From: Entoloma clypeatum
Lineage: Eukaryota; Basidiomycota; Agaricomycetes; Agaricales; Entolomataceae
Assembly (NCBI GenBank): GCA_963565915.1
Contig: OY751492.1
Location: 1,550,001 to 1,614,000, forward strand
Reading direction: 5' to 3'
Length of the DNA stretch: 64,000 nucleotides
Below are positions 1 through 12,805 of this stretch, in pieces. Made by a program: the position numbers and the translations under genes. Numbering within the stretch: position 1 is the stretch's first letter; the number at the start of each line of letters is the position of its first letter. A model generated the notes under the pieces. That model was not told the DNA's origin and did not search any database. It saw only the letters and a program-made list of their open reading frames with translations.

Positions 1-30
1 TCCTAGGGCATCTAGTGAACCCATCAGATA

Positions 31-871
31 CTATGTTCGAACGATTACCCGCCGCGTATGCTTGCCTGCTCTCCTTCGCTCTGCGTAGGGCATCGGCCGT
101 CTCCAGGCTTCGTCGTCATACTCCTCGGGCTGATACTCTGGTTTCGCAACCCCGGGCTGAGCGACTTCATGGGGTGACGTACGGAGAGCCGGCGCCTGAT
201 GAGGCGGCGGTTGTCGTGATGGCATCGGATACACAGGGGTAGAAGACGCGGTTACCGGACCTCGCGGAGGCGGCGGTCGAGCAGCAGGTGGATGCGGATA
301 CAGAACGGGAGCCGCTGATGAAGAGGATGATGTTGAGGAATGGGGGGAATGATGTGGGATGTGGCCTATGGGTGGGTACGGGGGGTGCGCATCTCTGGCG
401 CGCGGTTTTTGCGGGCTGTTCTCCGGGTCGTTTTGGAGATCGACCTCGAGTCGGACTCGCACGATTTCCTTGCCAGCCTGGGCAAAGAATGCGCGTTCTT
501 GTCGCTGGAAGTACCCGCTCGTAGGACCAGCACGCATCTCCGGAAAATTATCGGGCGGCGCAGGGGGGAACAAAGCCATCAAGTCGTGACCGGTCAAGGG
601 AGCGGCGTATTTCCGCACAGGGATATCGGGATTTAGATCAACGTCTGAAGTCTCGTGAAAAAATCATAAGATTGTCGTTGGAAGAGACGTTCCCACCTCG
701 CAGACAACTGGGAGAGAGAGGACGGCGTGATCTGCCATTGGTAGGATTGGTGGCTGGTGGGGAAGGTAGGAGGACGGTCTTGGGAGGTGAGGTACGGGGA
801 GGTGAGGTCATAGACGCTGTTTGGGACGGGGACGGAGAGTTGTCCGCGACGGGGCGTAAATGGAAGGACAT
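31..871 (-). CDS. Proline/serine-rich protein of unknown function, two exons
   Basis: I read two exons on the minus strand, 871-697 and 644-31, joined by a 52-nt intron (donor GTGGGA, acceptor CTTCAG) that keeps the frame and avoids a stop; the product is 262 aa. Residues 1-58 are Ser/Pro-rich and low complexity. Residues about 60-110 are the most protein-like part (PPAPPDNFPEMRAGPTSGYF, then FQRQERAFFAQAGKEIVRVR). The rest is a long Pro/Ser/His-rich tail ending in a basic stretch (RRRAGKHTRR). There are no membrane segments, no signal peptide and no family I recognise. The first ATG of the upstream exon is used as start. The nearest recognised gene is almost 3 kb away, so context gives no clue. 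It could be a nuclear or cytoskeletal low-complexity protein, but that is a guess. The exon structure is inferred from sequence only. Confidence 0.6.
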
Positions 872-3662
872 GGTAGGTTTTTGGGGAGTGTAAAGAGATA
901 AAGGCAGCGGATTTATATGGAAGCGGAGCGGGGGAAGACAGATATCGATCGCGTAAATGGGAAAATTAGAATACGATCGAAACCGGCTCGACTGAAAATA
1001 AGCGGACTAGAAGGTTCGGACAGGCCCGTTCACTCCCCATTTGGAAGACCGGTCCGTTGTGCCTTCACTCTTACGTTGATCGCAAGCTCTCAACAGCCCT
1101 GCCCGCGATCATGTTCTGTCCCCACGTAACTCTGACACGTTCCCTACTTATCAGAACCACGCCTCCATAGCTCCTCGTCAATCAGCGTTTCACAGCGTTT
1201 GACAGAAACCGCTCGCTTGGGAATGCACAGGCACCGCCCCACATCGTCTACCATCTCGACACCGACGGACCGTACTTGTCGGCATTTGCAGGTCTATTCG
1301 ATTACGAGTCTGTGGTCGGCGTTCGTACTGACGCGTGCGCGTGTGGCGTTAGTCTCGATCATAGATGTTCAAGTGTCCATAAAAAATTGTCATCCGTCCA
1401 AGGGCTTCAAATGTCCCAAGTCCAGCCCTGTTGTCCCTTGCGGTTACGGAAGGTGTCATTATTTACTCACACAGGGAGACTCAAAGAAGACCCGAGTAGT
1501 GTCACTTCTTGGGGTTCTGACCCGACACCGCACATCCAATGTGAGCGCTGTTGTATGATTGATTGTACTGTATGTGGCCTGGTGGATGTTAACAGGAAAA
1601 TATCTTTGAATTCTCATGCAATTGACAGAAATCCGATGGCAGAATTCGAGCCTGGCTTACGGCGGGCGTATATTTCTTGGCGTTCTGGTTCGAACGCCCT
1701 CCCAAATCCGCTTCTGGCTTGAGGATCTTCTCCAAATAAGTTCACTCAATGCTCGTGATAGAGCGGAATCTACCGTTTGTTGGCACATAGGGTACTGGGT
1801 ACATTTAAGATCAAGTCCATGGCGAGTCGCTCATCCTGTGAAGATAAGGGGTTAATGGGGATGACTGGCATCGTTGCAGTGCTACATACTTCGGCCAGGT
1901 GATATCAATCTTCCCTTGCTCAGCTTTCGAAGTCAAGGGCTTCTTGGAATCTGATGAAGCAACGTATATCAAACGTCATATGTTGGAGTTGCGCTGCGCA
2001 TCGTACTGAGGTTCAGCGGCATCCCCTATGATCAAGGCGTAATGCAAATGAGGTATGTACACCGATGATACTGGCGTTTGAAGTGATATTATTAGATTGC
2101 ACTGCCAGATCCGCAATGCCCAGAACCGGAAGAAACAAATAGAGGGGAAATGACGCTGTCATGCACCCACCTAATATTAATTAACAGTGTCTTCCCAGCG
2201 TCGCCATTTTCTCCAGGTTGGGCGCATTCACCCGAGCGGGGGCTCACGAACTAAATCACGAACTGCCTCAGAACCTTTCGGTGGAAAGACCAAATTGGTC
2301 CCATGATGGAGTGGCCAGGTAATTAATTATATTTAGAGAACGCAACCTGCGGTGAGGCTCCACCAACCATATTCCTCCTCCCCGAGTATTTGCAATGAGG
2401 TCCCGTGTTTTTTGGAGCCCCAATTTCTGTTGTCGAGGATCTGCCTCGTGTTAGAGAACCCTTGCCGCAGAGGACCTTCGAACCCTCACATCCAGGCCGT
2501 CACCGTCTGCTTTCTCCCCAAGGAGTGTTAGGAGGAAAAGTGCTATTCAGAGTATCATGCGGATTCACCATGACTCGAGTTGAGAGACAGCAATTAATTC
2601 GTTTGTGCGTGGCTTTTCGAGTTTGAGCCTTCACATTTCTTCGTCAGGCCGATGGTTTCCGTGCAGCAGTAGCGTCAGCCTGCCAGATTACTATCTTCAC
2701 AGATAATCGATAACAAGGCCCTCCTCTCCGTCTCTGTGTGCGGCCATCCTACTATTCTGCCCGTCCATGCTGATACCGGGTTTTCAGATGTCGCCTTTCA
2801 AGATGGAGTTCTTTGCCATCGATAAGGGGATCAGCAATCAGAATAGCGGGTATCCCACTGTCATTATTTTCACCTCGGGTGGGGGGAACATATCGGCGAA
2901 ATCGGCAAAAGGCTGTCATTTTGACAGAACCATCCCTTGTTCCCTCAACAGCCGTTTTATCATGACTTGTTACGGCGCCAATAAATGGTGACGAAACACC
3001 TATCCCAAATGATGGTACATCTATATCGGGTCAATCAGTGAAAGAGTTGCTAAACATCCGGATCCGCACCCGAAGATCCTGTTAGAGGCGGTGCCTTTAC
3101 TCGAGGCCTGGGAATGCACAGGTGTGATCGAAACCTTCAAGAAGTAATCGCGGGCATTAATTAAATATTATCGCGGCCTTGGAGCGCCTATCATGAGTTC
3201 GCTCTCATGTGCACGAAAAGGAGCGTCGGCAGGAACCTCTATTGGTGGCGATGTCATCATAAAACATCGAAGGACTTAGCATGTAGGAACTTGAGCACCC
3301 TTGGACCGGGAAGGACTTCAGTGCTCACTAGCGTGCCTTGCGATTCCGGAACATTGTGACTCGGATGCTGTCGGGCGGTGAGGTTTTCGCGTGGGGGTAC
3401 GAAAGTTCGATCCGATTGTCATGATATTAAGATATTTAATTTAAAGCGGGGGCCTTCTAGCCGATGTATGTGCTAGTTCGTGAGCCTTGAAGCTGGAAGC
3501 TGGAAACTTGAGTCATTGGGAAACCTTGAACGATCTGGGCCTCGAGCTCTCCCGCAGCTGCATCATTTGATCGAAGGTACAGCCTTACATAATCCCGACT
3601 GACTTCATCGATTTCATCCTCGGCAGTATCCTGCTTTCCGCACTGCTTTATTTCCTACTAGT
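872..3662. other. Intergenic region without a supported gene
   Basis: About 2.8 kb in which every reading frame is short and shows no recognisable motif or convincing exon chain. Several AT-rich patches contain ATTAATTAA-like sequence (near 2175, 2320, 3160 and 3430). No tRNA, LTR or terminal inverted repeat was found. It probably holds the promoters of the flanking genes and possibly very old repeat remnants. Confidence 0.5.
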
Positions 3663-4495
3663 ATGTCGGGCAAGACGATAAGCAAAGGGACTCTTGGCCT
3701 GCGCTTCATGCAAATGGCCGCGCGCTCAAAGCAGATGGAGCTGGAGGTTGAGAAAGCGCCTGTGAAAGACGACGGCTATTGGGAAGTTGAAAAAGAAGTC
3801 AGGGATGCATGGGGCATCGGAGAATCCGCCTCCTCGTCAGTTGAACCGTTTTCTATAAGCTCGGCTTCGCAACCTCACTTACGCTGAGCCAGTCAAACCA
3901 CAACGCACGAGGCATCTTATCTTCCATTTCTATATGCTTTGGACGCTTCCCAAAGACCGGATAGACCACGAGGCCGACGGACGTTCAATAAGCATGGGGA
4001 AGAGGAGTTCGAGAAAGAGGTGAGGAGGATCTCGGCCTAGTATCGTCATCTAATGCGTCGGCGGCGGTGAAGAAATCAGAACCCGTCCCAACCCCATCCG
4101 AAGACGCAAAACCCGAATCAAAAGGACCCAAAGTTCATCCCCGACCAAAGGCTATCTCTTCCGCATCTGGTCATCTTTTTGGCTTTCCTCAGGAGCAACC
4201 TAGGAGCGCGAGAACAGCTAAGGAGGCGATATATGACAATGCTGGAGTCGGCGCGGACCTTCGTCGATCGAAAACCGAGCCCTCTAAACCCATAGTACCC
4301 CCTGGTTTTATAAAGCCCGCTGGTGTTGATGATCCCCTGAAAGAGAGGCCATCGAGTTCGAAGCCAGTCCCGGAGAGGACGAACGAGGAAGCTGACATCA
4401 TCCCTGGGGCCCGAAAGAAGAAGACTAAGCGGGAACGACCTGACATCGACGGAGAACCTGCGAAACGCAAGAGGAAGAAAAAGAGCACCAGCTGA
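3663..4495 (+). CDS. MPP6: MPP6/MPHOSPH6-like nuclear exosome cofactor, three exons
   Basis: Exons 3663-3835, 3893-4019 and 4073-4495 (introns of 57 and 53 nt; the second has a CTAAT branch site) give 240 aa. Residues 13-18 (LGLRFM) are the N-terminal LxxMxFM signature of M-phase phosphoprotein 6 proteins. The middle exon carries RPRGRRTFNKHGEE, matching the GRxxFxxFNPEVE-like second motif of the family. The C terminus is Lys/Arg-rich (KRKRKKK), a likely nuclear localisation signal. Family members are RNA-binding cofactors of the nuclear exosome that help recruit the Mtr4 helicase for rRNA and ncRNA processing. Yeast Mpp6 and human MPHOSPH6 are shorter (under 190 aa); the excess here is a low-complexity Pro/Lys tail. 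Intron 1 is a multiple of 3 but contains an in-frame TGA, so it must be spliced out. Identification rests on the two motifs. Confidence 0.75.
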
Positions 4496-6181
4496 TTCTG
4501 AGGCTACCATGTATCTTGTACGTCATTTTTTCGCATGTACTGTGTTGGACATTCACTGCCTATTCAAAGCGCTCAAACCCCATTCTGATCGCGTACGTGT
4601 CTCAAATTGTTGATCTGAATCTTGGGTTCAATTCCTGAAGTGAATGCCAGCTGGTCTCAAGCGAGATCTTAGAGCAGTTATGTATACGTCAATTCTGCAT
4701 CAACCCTTCCGTCGAGGACAAGCTACCCTCTTCATAATGACACCTTCCCGCTATCTTTGACCCCTTCCAGACTCGCCCCCTTTACATTTTCAGGAAGGAA
4801 GCTGGCTTCGCGAATTTCTGCGTCTCCTTGCACTGTCTTCTAATCCCCTTTGGCGCTGTCAAGGCTCTGATGTATGCGGATGGTTTATGAACTTTTGATA
4901 TTTACCCCTACGCGCCGCAATCTCAATCTAATTTACATGGGATCATTTCCGAGCGACCGCCTCCTGTTACATGATCATGATCGTGTCCCAAACAAACGGG
5001 GGATGAAATCTGATGAAATTCACCGCGATCGGACGAGAGCCATTTGGCGGTATGGAGAATAAGAACATCTACGCGTAAGTTACCTTACTCTGAGGAAGTC
5101 CGAATATGCGGATCAGAATGGTATGTCCTGAATGAGCTTGAAACCCAAGGAGGTGCCGTGCAAGAGTGATTGCTTTGGTTTCAGGAATGGTAGATGGACT
5201 TTCATCATCCCTGGAACATGCCCTCAGGAAGGGCAGGAATTCACCGAGATTACGGACATCACAATGAATCACAATGATGAACGCCCCGAGTGAGAGGCCG
5301 TACGGAATATTGATCGATGACGCTCAAGGCGAGAGAGTTCACGAATCGCTGAGCGAACACGACTCGACTGGGCAAGCGGTGAGTACCGGGTTTCAAAGTA
5401 CGTCTTGTAGAAGAAGGGGCCGGAATTCAACTGGACGCGTCTTGAATGGTTGTCAGGTGGTAGTTAAACTCGCCCACGTCGTCTCAGCTTCTAGGGAGTG
5501 TCCGGACTCATTCTAGATCGGAGAAGAGTCATCATCATCTTGCCGCGAAAGACTGACGACACAAGATTATTGGGGGGCTTACGTCTTTGTGAGAGAAGGT
5601 TTGCCCGGTGGTATTTCAACCCATGGCTGACTATCCAGGAAACACCTGACTGACGGGATTTCGAGTTTAGGGTGACGGTATAGTGATATCAAATTTATAC
5701 TCACCGTACTGGGGTAGGAAGATTCATAAAGATCCTTTATCTGACTTCAGGGTATCTGCTTCTGGAGAACAAGTTAGGTTTTTATTTGAAGCTCATGATA
5801 ACCAGAAAGTACTCTCCCAAGATTGGCTATTCCAGTAACCTGGTTTTGGCCTTTCCTACCTTACCGAATTGGATTACCACCCCTCGGTGCGACGGCTCTT
5901 CGCGGTGGTGAACTTGATTGGGCATGCGTATGATATTATGGATTGCAAATTCGGCTGAGGTATGTTTGTTATTGTGGGCGTGCAATTTGGCAGGTCCAAA
6001 CATTGTGTGCTGGAATGTTCAGCAGCTGTTCCATACTCAACGTTGCAGGGACTGCAGTGCACCAGCTTCCCCGGAAGGTGCTGTTCCATCAATCGCCTGC
6101 CCGCCCGTACTCCTCCTAAAAGTACACGTTGCCGCCGGAACCTCGTCACGTCAAACTTAAATAATCTACTCCGGGCCGACC
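4496..6181. other. Intergenic region without a supported gene
   Basis: About 1.7 kb between two plus-strand genes. Short open frames exist on both strands (for example minus 5272-5069), but none has a recognisable motif, codon pattern or exon chain. A long minus-strand frame over 5874-6665 is antisense to the start of the next gene and looks like a shadow. The last few hundred bases should contain the promoter and 5' leader of the membrane-protein gene. Confidence 0.45.
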
Positions 6182-8014
6182 ATGGCAGCTGTCTACCTCC
6201 ACAACGCATTACATAGTCACGAGCCGTCGTCCACGCCGCCAACCCCCTGCAATCGCAACTTCTTGAGAGTGTCAACGCTTCATGCGGGCACGTCCGAGTT
6301 CTCTTACCCGACAGAACCACTGCTCCATTCAAGTACGTCAGAATCCTTGGCGTACCGTGACTTGCTATCCCGGCAACCTGCGCATCCGAGCGGGTCGCAG
6401 CGAGGGTGGATAGCAAGCCTGTCGTTTGATGGGGATCCCATAAGTACGAGGGAGAGGAAAGGGTATCGGGACCAATTTGTGCGGCGACGGCTGCGGCGGT
6501 TGAAGCTTTTGAAAAGCTTGCTGGAGATCGTGATGGGTGAGTGCGCTGACTATGGTTATGTATGTGATCGACTTTCTGATTCCTTATTTGGCAGCTGCGT
6601 GGGCAGCTTATAATGCTGTCCGATACTTCCTGGCATACAAAAAATATGGAACCAAGGACGGGCAACTGGTTTCCCTCGTAATGGGTCTAAGCACCAGCGC
6701 GTCATTTGCCTTCCTCACATGTGCTTGGGTTTTGTCAACTCTGCAGCCATATCTCCTTGCGCATCATATATCTGTCCGTTTCCTTCTGTTCTCTCGAATT
6801 ATCCTTCGTGGCCTGGCGTCTTCTCTGCTTCTTGCGCCCGCCATCGTGAACTTTGTGCTATTATTTATTTGGAAAAACTCGACGATCCCGGAACTCAATG
6901 TACGACAATCTTGTCATGTCGACCTTGATCTCACTTGGTCAATATCTTATGTCAACTGTAAACCCTCGGCCTGGTGGCTATGGCTAACGGTGACCCTCAC
7001 ACGCCTACTGACAACGCTTTGCGTTCTTGTGAGTGCAACGACTCTTTTATGTCTTTCAGTAAACTGAATTTCGTCTCCTAGATTTCATATCATCTCATTT
7101 CCTCAGCTTACCATCGGCTGCGGCAACCCTCACTTTCGAGCAAAGCCCATCGCGTGCGCAGCAATTCCTCGGATTTATATCAAGCTTCTCTACATCCTTC
7201 AATGACGGTTATGTCAGATACACCGCCTGTAATTCCCCGGAGCTATCATCCTCCGCAGCACAACTCATCAGACTCTACGCTCCAATCCACCCCCAACTCC
7301 AAAATATCGTCCTCGAATCATCACACAGTGGGTGCGTCCATTGGATATTCCGATGAAGACCTAGATGCAGAGAGCTATGGCCCCCCTTCTAATGGGGAAG
7401 CTGAAGGGTCCAAGGATCGTTTTCACTCTCTCATCTTCCAAATCACTCAGGAAACCGAAGACGGATTGGCTATGGCATTTTCACCCGAGGCGTCGCCTGC
7501 GAGAGAAGGCTTTAATCTCCCAAACATCCCACTCGCCGTCGGCTACGACGAGTTCGGTCGCCCATATCCTCCGGACGAAACGCTGTTCGTCTTCAACGGA
7601 ATAGTGCGTCGTATGCCAACAATCGAGTCGATGGGCTCCAGGGAGGTTGGCAGTCTGACTGCATCGAGCATGTACAGCGGCCGAGATACAATGCCACTGA
7701 GCGTCATGAGTACCCCTGCCAGTAGCCGGGCCAATACAATGTCGGTATCCGACTATGGGTCGTCGGTCCATCCTCATAGCCGCAGCGACAGCATTGCCTC
7801 GGGAGCCGAGATTCTCTTGGCGATGGGGCGGACGAGTGAGGTTGGAGAGTTGATGGATAGTGAGGATGGGAGAGGTGGCCACACTGGGACCGGGACTGAT
7901 TCAAGTTATCCCTCTTCGGTGTCTTATTATACCGCATCCAGCTATCGCTCTGGGGTATTGGGGCCTGGGAGAACGCATTCCCCCCAATCCGGATCATTTG
8001 GACTTTCTGGATAG
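6182..8014 (+). CDS. Multi-pass membrane protein of unknown function, three exons
   Basis: Exons 6182-6536, 6595-7028 and 7082-8014 (introns of 58 and 53 nt, both with GTGAGT donors) give 573 aa. The start ATG lies in a good context (ACCATGG). Residues 1-110 are a soluble, Ser/Thr-containing N-terminal part with a basic cluster (RRRLRRLKLLK). At least four hydrophobic segments follow, near residues 112-134, 143-165, 180-210 and 240-265. Between the last two is a conserved-looking stretch, CHVDLDLTWS. The last 290 residues are a Ser-rich, probably disordered cytoplasmic tail with the block NGIVRRMPTIESMGSREVGS. The layout (membrane core plus long Ser-rich tail) recalls fungal receptor-like or scaffold membrane proteins, but I count four helices, not seven, and recognise no family. 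It lies about 400 bp upstream of the flippase gene on the same strand, without evidence of shared function. Confidence 0.65.
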
Positions 8015-8417
8015 ATTCTCTTAACGACGTTCTAAAGGACACCAGGGGCCGACCAAGTTACTTATAAGTATCATACTCACTTTCTTTTCGGATCGATACC
8101 CCCGCAGGACTAACACAGGGACATTCTGGATACATCAAATGACTTTATTGCCTGTATATTAGCTTTGGAATACTTATGTTGGTTACGAATGCGATCTTCA
8201 ATGTGGTTGGTTGTGTATGGCTGTGGACCGTCTGCCAAACAGGGATCAACATTTATTTCCAACGTCGACGTCGCGCTCGCCATCTAGGACCCTGATTGGC
8301 CCAAGCACGCTCCTTCACTTGTCCAGCAGGCGCCTCGTTTACTTCGCCAGCAGGGGCTGAAACCAATCCGTCGCCGTCGGGAGTTCCGGCCCCAATCAAC
8401 GCTGCGTCGCGGAGCGC
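8015..8417. other. Intergenic spacer, probable flippase-gene promoter region
   Basis: About 400 bp between the stop of the membrane-protein gene and the ATG of the P4-ATPase gene on the same strand. I see no ORF with support, no tRNA and no clear TATA box. By position it must contain the terminator of one gene and the promoter of the next. Confidence 0.4.
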
Positions 8418-11400
8418 ATGTCCGATACGAACATACCATTGCACTCTATTCGAAGGAACAAAAGCCGTGCCCAGTATACTCCTCTCGAGGAATCTGAATC
8501 GTCCTCTCCAAGCCAGAGCGAATTCTCCAATATGCCCTTTCGAACTAACGTAACACTTGCGACCGCGGCAGCATCAACTTCTCGTCGCCATATCTCTTTG
8601 ACCGCGAATGCGAGGAGAGACAGATATGTTGACGACCCTGAGGAGGAGGCGGGTCTTCTGCGGAGAGAGGAGTTTGAAGAAGGAGAAGATAGTGGTTATG
8701 AACGAGATCCTGGGTCACCGCAGCAGGTGTGTACCCAATTGTGTTGACAGAAAGTTCAGTATTCATCGGGAACAGCTAGAGACTCCCTTGGGAATGAAAT
8801 CGAGACACCATGTAGGAAAGGATAGGTCAAGAACGATACCCTTTAGACCACCTGGTATGTATTGGTTGCTGCCATCCTCTGCCGGATTTTGGCGTCCGTT
8901 TCAGACGCACATATCCGCTTGGCTGTTGAAATCCAATACGCAGGTATTGACTCATTTTTACCCTAGATAAAACTCAATCGCGGTTTCCTGCAAACATCGT
9001 TCGAAACCAGAAGTATAACGCATTCACCTTCCTCCCTATCGTGTTCTACGAACAATTCAAATTCTTTTTCAACCTTTACTTCCTTCTGGTTGCGTTGTCT
9101 CAATTCGTCTCTGCTCTCAAGATAGGTGAGGTTTTACCTGCCGTTCTTCCGATGTGGCCAACATTCACCTTCACTCGGTCTAGGTTTTATCGCGACTTAT
9201 ATTGCTCCTCTGGCCTTTGTGCTCTTCGTTACGATGGGAAAAGAGGCATACGACGATTATCAACGACACCTTCGGGACCGTGAAGCGAATTCTCAGAAGT
9301 ATCTGATTCTAGAACCCCCACCTCCTTCGAACGAACCATCGGCACTTTCGCGTGAAGACATTTATCTCAACACACACGCAAACACCCGCTCCGTTCCTTC
9401 GTCTAGGCTGCGAGTTGGCGATTTGGTTCACCTGGAGAAGAATCAAAGAGTTCCAGCCGACCTCGTCCTCCTGCGGACTTCAGACGCCTCTGGGACATGC
9501 TTCATCCGTACGGACCAGTTAGATGGAGAGACGGACTGGAAATTACGTGCCGCTATTACCGAATGTCAGAAGCTTGCAGAAGATGATCTTGCCAGGTTGG
9601 ATGCAGAAATATACGGTGAGCAATCTAAGCACAATTCGGCGTGCTGGATTAATTGATACGAGACAAGTACATTAGCCGATGCTCCCACAAAAGATATCAA
9701 CTCTTTCATCGGCACGTTTACGCTGAACACCCCGCCTGCGACGATGCATCACGGGAATCACTCCACAGAATCAGTCCCAATGCATCCTCTTCCGCCGTCG
9801 GTTTCTCCCTTGACGATTGAAAATGTCCTGTGGGCGAATACGGTCCTTGCAGCAGGTTCAGCCGTTGGCTTCGTTATATACACGGGACAGGAGACACGTG
9901 CCAGGATGAATACGAGTCATCCGGAAACAAAAACTGGCCTGCTGGATTTGGAGATCAATAATTTGGCAAAAGTCAGCCCTTTTTCTCAATTGCAATTTCT
10001 CCATGCTCACATTCTGTAGATTCTTTGTGCAGTGACTTTTGTGCTCTCTCTTGTGCTCGTCGCATTGAATGGCTTCCGCGGACTCTGGTACATCTACGTG
10101 TTTCGATTTTTGATTTTATTTTCGTCCATCATTCCTATAAGGTGCGCCGGTTTTTCTTTGACATACATTCGAAGTTGAAGATGGTCCTAGTTTGCGCGTT
10201 AATCTCGACATGGGAAAAACTGTTTATGCGTCACAGATCATGAATGATCATGAGATACCCAACACCATTGTTCGGACAAGTACACTTCCCGAGGAACTTG
10301 GAAGAATTGCTTACTTGTTGAGCGATAAGACAGGCACTTTGACGCAGAATGGTGCGCAACTTTCTCCTTTCTTTCATTCAATTGAAGATTATTGAGAATC
10401 GTAGAAATGGAGATGAAGAAGCTTCACATGGGAACAATGTCTTATGGTTTCGATTCAATGGACGAAGTTGCCCATCAACTTCAACTTGCTTTTGGAGCTT
10501 CGGTGGAACAAGGTATGACACATTGATACCGATGATAATATGATCTCCTGAGCGTTCCTCAGCGCATATGCGGAAATCATCGTTATCAACAGGAGCGCAA
10601 TTGGCGACACGCGGCCGACGGGACATGTCTTCTCGTGTTCGCGATGTTGTTTTAAGTCTCGCTCTTTGCCATAACGTATGTTATCTTCAGTGTTCCAGAT
10701 TAATTGCTCAAGCAAGCTTCTTAGGTGACACCAGTAATTAACGATGATAGTACCATGACATATCAGGCCTCTTCGCCTGACGAAGTTGCCATCGTGACGT
10801 GGACACAATCCATCGGCCTCACACTCATCTTCCGTGATCGCACACGGATCGAATTACAGACGCCTACCGGCTCCCGTATCTCTTTTGAAGTTCTCGACAT
10901 TTTCCCGTTCACATCCGAGTCCAAACGGATGGGTATCGTTGTGAGGGATGTTCAAACAGGGGACATAACCTTCCTGCAAAAAGGAGCCGATGTTGTGATG
11001 GCGAAGATCGTTCAACGGAACGACTGGCTTGAGGAGGAGACGTCGAACATGGCCCGCGAAGGTCTGCGGACGCTCGTCATGGCTCGCAAGCGCTTGAGTG
11101 GACAGCTGTACAATGCCTTCAAAACAAGTTACCACGAGGCCAGCGTGAAGCTGGATGGTAGGAACGAAGCCATGGCGGCTGTTGTGGCGGAGTACTTGGA
11201 ACACGACCTCGAGTTGCTGGGGCTGACCGGCGTTGAAGATAAACTCCAGGATGAGGTCAAATCGACTTTGGAGCTGCTAAGAAACGCTGGGATCAAGATC
11301 TGGATGTTGACTGGGGATAAGATCGAGACGGCTCGGTGCATTGCGATATCAACCAAGCTGGTAGCGCGGAATCAGTATATCCACGAGATTGCAAAGCGTG

Positions 11401-12805
11401 CGTGTTTCACAGTATATTCGTTAGAGGGACGCTCAATGCTTTCTTGGCTTGTAGTGAAGACATCAGATCAAGTTCGCGACCAATTAGAATTTTTGCAGTC
11501 AAAGCTTGATTGTTGTTTGGTGATCGACGGGGAATCTTTGCAGGTATATCTAGTAGCTCTTGTTGTGACGGTGTCTTATATTCCGTTACCTTTCTCAGCT
11601 CTGCCTCAACCTGTTCAAGAATGAGTTTATCGAGATTGCGACAAAGTTGTCCGCCGTTGTTGCCTGCCGATGCTCTCCAACCCAGAAAGCAGATGTCGCT
11701 CGCCTCATTCGTAAACATACCAAGAAACGTGTATGTTGCATTGGTGATGGCGGGAACGACGTGAGCATGATCCAAGCAGCCGATGTTGGTGAGCCCTCGG
11801 TCTTTTGCCACTCTCTGAGAGTTGACTATTCATACGCCATGTTTCTAGGCGTTGGTATTGTTGGAAAAGAAGGCAAACAAGCCTCTTTAGCTGCTGATTT
11901 TTCCGTGACGCAATTCAGCTTCCTGACCAAACTTCTTTTATGGCATGGTCGCAATTCATATCGTCGTTCCGCCAAGCTGGCTCAGTTTGTCATCCACCGG
12001 GGCCTCATCATTTCGATTATGCAAGCGGTGTTTTCCTCCATCTTTTACTTCGCTCCCATTGCGCTATATCAGGGATGGCTGATGGTAGGGTATGCCACCG
12101 TGTACACCATGGCACCGGTATTTTCCCTGGTTCTTGATCGCGACGTCAACGAAGATCTAGCCCTTCTGTATCCCGAGTTGTACAAGGAGCTAACAAAGGT
12201 GCTGTAGTGTTCTCCATATAGCATGCAACTCTTAATCTGATCGCTTCTATCAGGGGCGAGCGTTATCATACAAGACATTCTTCCAATGGTTGATGATCAG
12301 TGTTTATCAAGGCAAGTCCTGGATCTGGCGCCGATCTTCTTGGCTGATCATGGGTGTAGGAGCCGCGATCATGATCATGTCACTGGTCCTTTTCGAAAAC
12401 GAATTCCTTCATATCGTCGCTATCTCCTTTACGGCACTTATCCTCAATGAGCTCATTATGGTAGCTTTGGAGATCACCACATGGTATTTCCGCCGTTCTC
12501 TCGCGACGTCCTTACCTTACGACATCTTCAGGCATTTATATATGGTTATCTCTGAGATTGCTACCCTGTTTTTCTATGTCATTAGCATCGCCTTCATGCC
12601 GGAATACTTTGGTAAATAAGCCAAGTCGAATCTTTATCTTTTACGCCCAGGCTCACTTCCTGATGTTCCAGATTTGGCATTCGTGATGTCCATCGGATTC
12701 GCGTGGAAACTCGCAGTTCTTGTAGCAATCAGCGCCCTCCCGTTATGGATCATTAAACTCATCCGAAGTCGAATTGCGCCTGCAGCTTCAAGCAAGCTCT
12801 TATGA
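8418..12805 (+). CDS. NEO1: Neo1/ATP9-type P4-ATPase, phospholipid flippase, 15 exons
   Basis: Exons 8418-8726, 8776-8854, 8967-9125, 9184-9615, 9676-9971, 10020-10141, 10191-10351, 10405-10512, 10563-10675, 10725-11397, 11455-11543, 11599-11788, 11849-12198, 12254-12611 and 12672-12805 join in frame to 1190 aa, close to yeast Neo1. Motifs in order: first helices ([20 protein letters not shown], about 155-175); actuator loop LDGETDW (about 295); [16 protein letters not shown]; phosphorylation site DKTGTLTQN (Asp near 511); ATP-binding [15 protein letters not shown] (about 790); hinge [11 protein letters not shown] (about 897); then the C-terminal helices. P4-ATPases of this clade flip aminophospholipids to the cytosolic leaflet in Golgi and endosomes; Neo1 works without a Cdc50 partner. 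The N-terminal ~100 aa are hydrophilic with an acidic patch ([12 protein letters not shown]). All catalytic motifs are present, so the gene looks functional. The least certain junctions are intron 1 and the 112-nt intron 2. Confidence 0.93.

Noticed and set aside
4551..4645. tRNA-like arrangement: 7-bp ends ATTCACT/AGTGAAT and a T-arm-like GGGTTCAATTCC
   Set aside because: No D-arm GG, no box A and no anticodon stem; the total length does not give a cloverleaf. Probably chance.
5874..6665. 263-codon frame on the minus strand
   Set aside because: It is antisense to exon 1 of the membrane-protein gene, which has a good start, introns and membrane segments; the antisense product has no motif.
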